From the NCBI GenBank assembly GCA_023423675.1, contig JAFAFD010000277.1:1-8239 (forward strand): a stretch of DNA of 8,239 nt. The letters are read 5' to 3'. A program made the translations under genes and the position numbers. Shown in pieces: positions 5,701 to 8,239 of this stretch; the first letter of the stretch is position 1; the number at the start of each line of letters is the position of its first letter. The notes under the pieces are model-generated. The model did no database searches. It saw nothing but the letters and a program-made list of their open reading frames with translations, and was not told the origin of the DNA. Source of the DNA: Pseudomonadota bacterium. Lineage in GTDB: Bacteria; Pseudomonadota; Gammaproteobacteria; Xanthomonadales; Xanthomonadaceae.

Positions 5701-6765
5701 ATGGCCACCAGCAACGACGCCCCCCTGCAGACCCTGCTCCTGCCGTTCAGCAACGGCACCCTGCACTGGCCCGACGGCCCGGTCGCCTTCCTCCGTGCCC
5801 GCGATGGCTGGCCGCTGCGCGAGATCGCCGGCAACCGCGAAGTGCATTGCGAGCAGAGCTTCGCCCCATTTGCCGAGCCGCTGCAGCAGGCCGCCGGCTG
5901 GACCGTCAGCGGCCAGATCGACGATGCCGCCGGCAAGGGCCGCTACCCGCTGGTGCTGGTGCTGCCGCCGCGCCAGCGTGAAGAAGCCCGCGCGCTGTTC
6001 GCCCGCGCCCTGGCCCTGGTGGCCGAGGGTGGCCGCATCGTCGCCTGCCAGTCCAACAACGAAGGCGCCCGCTCCGGCGAGGGCGACCTCAAGCAGCTGA
6101 CCGGCCTCGGCGGCTGCCTGACCAAGAACCACTGCCGCGTGTACTGGACCGCGCCGCTGCAGGGCCAGCACGATGCCGACCTGGCCAAGCGCTGGAGCGC
6201 GCTGGACGCGGTGCGTCCGATCGTCGGCGGCCGCTTCCTCAGCCGCCCGGGCGTGTTCGCCTGGGACCGCATCGACCCGGCCTCGGCGCTGCTGGCCGAA
6301 CACCTCCCCGCCGACCTGGCCGGCCGTGCCGCCGATCTCGGTGCCGGCTACGGCTACCTGTCGCGCGAGCTGCTGGAGCGCTGCCCGAAGATCACCGCGC
6401 TGGACCTGTATGAAGCCGAGCAGCGTGCGCTGGCCCTGGCCGAACTGAACCTGGCGCCGCCGCCGCGCGCGCTGTCGCTGCGCTTCCTGTGGCGCGACGT
6501 CACCGCCGGCGTCGAGCCGGGCTACGACGTCATCATCAGCAACCCGCCGTTCCACACCCCGTCGCGCGCCGACCGCCCGGACATCGGCCAGCGCTTCATC
6601 GCCGTGGCCGCGCAGGCGCTGCGCCCGGGCGGCCGCCTGTATGTGGTGGCCAACCGCCATCTGCCCTACGAGTACACGCTCAACGAGAGCTTCGGCGCCG
6701 TGCGCGTGATCGCCGAGCGCGATGGCTTCAAGCTGGTCGAGGCGGTGAAGGGGAAGGGCAAGTGA
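5701..6765 (+). CDS. rsmC: 16S rRNA (guanine-1207-N2)-methyltransferase RsmC
   Basis: This encodes a class I SAM-dependent methyltransferase of 354 residues, similar in length to E. coli RsmC (about 343). RsmC methylates G1207 of 16S rRNA in the assembled 30S subunit. The N-terminal half (about 1-175) corresponds to the degenerate, non-catalytic methyltransferase-like domain of the family. The C-terminal half is the catalytic domain. It holds SAM-binding motif I DLGAGYGYL (212-220), an acidic strand end ALDLYEAE (Asp235), and the catalytic NPPFH motif in IISNPPFHTP (Asn281-His285). The family-typical LRPGGRLYVVANRHLPY and a C-terminal GFKLVEAVK follow. Start choice: in-frame TTG 5617 and ATG 5668 lie upstream, but ATG 5668 overlaps a probable -10 box, so ATG 5701 is preferred; the Shine-Dalgarno here (GAAG at 5686-5689) is weak. 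The stop overlaps the rsuA GTG start, so the two rRNA-modification genes are coupled. The related RlmG is longer and targets 23S rRNA; RsmC fits better. Confidence 0.88.
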   Translation: MATSNDAPLQTLLLPFSNGTLHWPDGPVAFLRARDGWPLREIAGNREVHCEQSFAPFAEPLQQAAGWTVSGQIDDAAGKGRYPLVLVLPPRQREEARALFARALALVAEGGRIVACQSNNEGARSGEGDLKQLTGLGGCLTKNHCRVYWTAPLQGQHDADLAKRWSALDAVRPIVGGRFLSRPGVFAWDRIDPASALLAEHLPADLAGRAADLGAGYGYLSRELLERCPKITALDLYEAEQRALALAELNLAPPPRALSLRFLWRDVTAGVEPGYDVIISNPPFHTPSRADRPDIGQRFIAVAAQALRPGGRLYVVANRHLPYEYTLNESFGAVRVIAERDGFKLVEAVKGKGK

Positions 6766-7463
6766 AGCTGGTCAAGCTGATTGCCAACCTGGGGTACGGC
6801 AGCCGCAAGCAGGTGCAGTGGATGTTCCGCGAGGGCCGCGTCACCGATGCCGACGGCGAAGTGCTGTACGCCGATGACCAGGTGCCGCACGAAGCGATCC
6901 GCGTTGATGGCGAGCCGCTGGACCCGCCGGTGGGCCTGTCGTTGGCGTTGTACAAGCCGGCCGGCTACACCTGTTCGACCAAGGACACCGGCCGCCTGAT
7001 CTACGATCTGCTGCCGCCGCGCTTCCGCGACCGCGACCCGGTGCTGTCCACCGTCGGCCGCCTGGACCGCGAGACCAGTGGCCTGCTGCTGCTGACCGAC
7101 GATGGTGGCCTGCTGCACCGGATCATCTCGCCGAAGTCGAAGCTGCCCAAGGTCTACGACGTGGAACTGGCCGAGGACCTGCGCGGCGATGAAGTGGCGC
7201 AGTTCGCCAGCGGCACGCTGATGCTGGAAGCGGAGAAGACGCCCCTGCTGCCGGCTGAACTCGAGGTGCTGGGCCCGCGCAAGGCGCGCCTGGTGCTGCA
7301 CGAAGGCCGCTACCATCAGGTACGCCGCATGTTCGCCGCCGTCGGCAACCACGTGCAGGCCCTGCACCGCAGCCGCGTTGGCGGCCTGGACCTGCAGGGG
7401 CTGGACGAAGGCCAATGGCGGATGCTGACCTCCACCGACCTGGACACCCTGTTCGCTCCATGA
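6762..7463 (+). CDS. rsuA: 16S rRNA pseudouridine(516) synthase RsuA
   Basis: This encodes a 233-residue pseudouridine synthase of the RsuA/RluB/E/F family, essentially the length of E. coli RsuA (231). It isomerises U516 of 16S rRNA. The N-terminus (about 1-60) is an S4-type RNA-binding domain (KLIANLGYGSRKQVQWMFREG). The catalytic domain follows with YKPAGYTCS (about 64-72), the signature GRLDRETSGLLLL with catalytic Asp102, SPKSKLPKVYDVEL, and LHEGRYHQVRRMFAAVGN near the C-terminus. The start is GTG 6762, overlapping the rsmC stop as GTGA; the purine-rich GAAGGGGAAGGG just upstream serves as ribosome-binding site. RluE and RluF are close paralogues, but the length and the EGRYHQVRRM motif favour RsuA. 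Its stop overlaps the ATG of the HAD gene. Co-expression with rsmC would couple two modifications of the 30S subunit. Confidence 0.9.
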   Translation: MKLVKLIANLGYGSRKQVQWMFREGRVTDADGEVLYADDQVPHEAIRVDGEPLDPPVGLSLALYKPAGYTCSTKDTGRLIYDLLPPRFRDRDPVLSTVGRLDRETSGLLLLTDDGGLLHRIISPKSKLPKVYDVELAEDLRGDEVAQFASGTLMLEAEKTPLLPAELEVLGPRKARLVLHEGRYHQVRRMFAAVGNHVQALHRSRVGGLDLQGLDEGQWRMLTSTDLDTLFAP

Positions 7464-8143
7464 CCTCCCTCGCTGCGCTGTCGTTCCTCCCGGATGCCGT
7501 CATCTTCGACATGGACGGCCTGATGATCGACAGCGAGCGGGTGTCGATCGCCTGTTGGAGCGAGGCGGCCGCCGAACTCGGGCTGCCGCTGGACGCGACG
7601 TTCTTCGTGCGCATGGTCGGCCTGGGTGACCGTGACAGCCAGGCGCTGCTGCGCGGGCAGGGCGTGTCGGACGCGATGATCGAGACGATGGCGGCACGCT
7701 GCCACGACCTCTACGAGGCGCGCACGCAGACCGGCCTGCCGTTGCGGCCGGGTATCCTGGAGCTGCTGGAACTGCTGAAGGCGCACGCCATTCCGCGTGC
7801 CGTGGCGACCACCACGCGGCAGCCGCGGGCCAACCGCAAGCTGGCCGCGGCCGGCCTGCTGCCGTACTTCGATGCGGTGATCACCAGCGGCGACGTCGCC
7901 CACCCGAAGCCGGCGCCGGACATCTACCTGCTGGCCGCACAGCGGCTGGGCAAGGCACCGGAACGCTGCCTGGCGCTGGAGGATTCACCAGCCGGCACGC
8001 GTGCCGCCGTGGCGGCGGGGATGACCGTGATCCAGGTGCCGGACCTGGTGCATCCGGATGAAGAACTGCGCGCATTGGGCCACCGCATCGTCAGCTCGCT
8101 GGTGGATGCCCACGCCCTGCTGGTGCCGCTGCTGCCGAAGTAA
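7460..8143 (+). CDS. HAD-superfamily phosphatase (subfamily IA, beta-phosphoglucomutase/YniC-like)
   Basis: This encodes a 227-residue HAD hydrolase, presumably a small-molecule phosphatase acting on a sugar phosphate or similar metabolite. All four HAD motifs are present. Motif I is FDMDG, with nucleophile Asp17 and general acid/base Asp19. Motif II is AVATTTR (Thr117-119), motif III is HPKPAPD with Lys150, and motif IV is LALEDSPAG with Glu174-Asp175. The helical insert between motifs I and II is a C1-type cap, placing it in subfamily IA near E. coli YniC/YfbT and beta-phosphoglucomutases. The substrate cannot be assigned from sequence. The start ATG 7460 overlaps the rsuA stop as ATGA; upstream in-frame codons lie inside rsuA and carry no family sequence. 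It is the last gene of the coupled rsmC-rsuA cluster, but a role in rRNA metabolism is not implied by its family. Confidence 0.9.
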   Translation: MTSLAALSFLPDAVIFDMDGLMIDSERVSIACWSEAAAELGLPLDATFFVRMVGLGDRDSQALLRGQGVSDAMIETMAARCHDLYEARTQTGLPLRPGILELLELLKAHAIPRAVATTTRQPRANRKLAAAGLLPYFDAVITSGDVAHPKPAPDIYLLAAQRLGKAPERCLALEDSPAGTRAAVAAGMTVIQVPDLVHPDEELRALGHRIVSSLVDAHALLVPLLPK

Positions 8144-8145
8144 CG

Positions 8146-8210
8146 GTAGGTGCCGACCACCGCCCTGGTGGGTGCCGACCACGCCCTGGTGGGTTCCGCC
8201 CCGTGGTTGG
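8146..8210 (+). repeat. imperfect tandem repeats, possibly a degraded GTAG-type REP
   Basis: GGTAGG begins three bases after the HAD stop, a REP-like head. It leads into two near-identical units, 8150-8171 (22 nt) and 8172-8192 (21 nt). Both start GTGCCGACCAC and end GCCCTGGTGG, differing by one extra C in the first. A decayed third unit (8193-8210, GTTCCGCCCCGTGGTTGG) follows. The first unit contains a small CCACC/GGTGG dyad that could form a hairpin after the HAD gene. The usual right arm of a SMAG palindrome is not intact here. Confidence 0.5.
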
Positions 8211-8219
8211 GCCCCGTGA

Positions 8220-8232
8220 CCCCCCCCCCCCC
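8220..8232 (+). other. homopolymer run of 13 C at the window end
   Basis: Thirteen consecutive C residues precede the last seven bases. Together with the decaying repeats just before it, this looks like low-quality or misassembled sequence at a contig edge rather than a biological element. Confidence 0.6.
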
Positions 8233-8239
8233 GCGCTGG

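Noticed and set aside
5575..6660. Minus-strand open frame of 361 codons antisense to rsmC
   Set aside because: Shadow frame with the same compositional bias; rsmC on the plus strand is clear.
8150..8192. Tandem units at the right edge as a CRISPR array
   Set aside because: The units are directly adjacent with no spacers, only two are near-identical, and no cas genes are present.

Overview
This window is GC-rich chromosomal DNA from a gammaproteobacterium of the Xanthomonadaceae, most likely Stenotrophomonas maltophilia or a close relative. Three things support this: a SMAG-type (GTAG-headed) short palindromic repeat at 2048-2071, a probable degenerate relative at the right edge, and two small families (DUF3016 and DUF3247) that I associate with xanthomonads. 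This assignment comes from pattern recognition, not from a search.

Layout, left to right. (1) 1-2042, plus strand: the 3' part of dadA (D-amino acid dehydrogenase) and a complete alanine racemase gene, joined by an ATGA stop/start overlap; together they form an alanine catabolic or D-alanine module. (2) 2043-2117: a convergent intergenic region with a SMAG repeat and a strong hairpin. (3) 2118-2684, minus strand: a secreted DUF3016 protein. (4) 2685-2892: a divergent intergenic region with an 8-bp inverted repeat that contains a TTGACG on each strand. (5) 2893-5239, plus strand: a soluble PAS-PAS-HisKA-HATPase-REC hybrid histidine kinase, followed 19 bp later by a 100-aa DUF3247 (Sm-like) protein. 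(6) A second hairpin, then a minus-strand 87-aa protein of unknown function (5279-5542). (7) 5701-8143, plus strand: a tightly coupled operon of rsmC (16S rRNA m2G1207 methyltransferase), rsuA (16S rRNA pseudouridine-516 synthase) and a HAD phosphatase, joined by GTGA and ATGA overlaps. (8) 8144-8239: imperfect tandem repeats and a run of 13 C residues, which looks like a degraded repeat or a poor-quality sequence end.

Functionally the window is mostly core metabolism: racemisation and oxidation of alanine, and modification of the small ribosomal subunit. It also holds one signalling locus and three poorly characterised small proteins. I see no phage, transposon, CRISPR, toxin-antitoxin or defence island. 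The items most worth following up are the kinase/Sm-like pair, the 87-aa orphan, the identical 15-base core shared by the two intergenic hairpins, and the different leucine codon usage of dadA-alr compared with the kinase gene.
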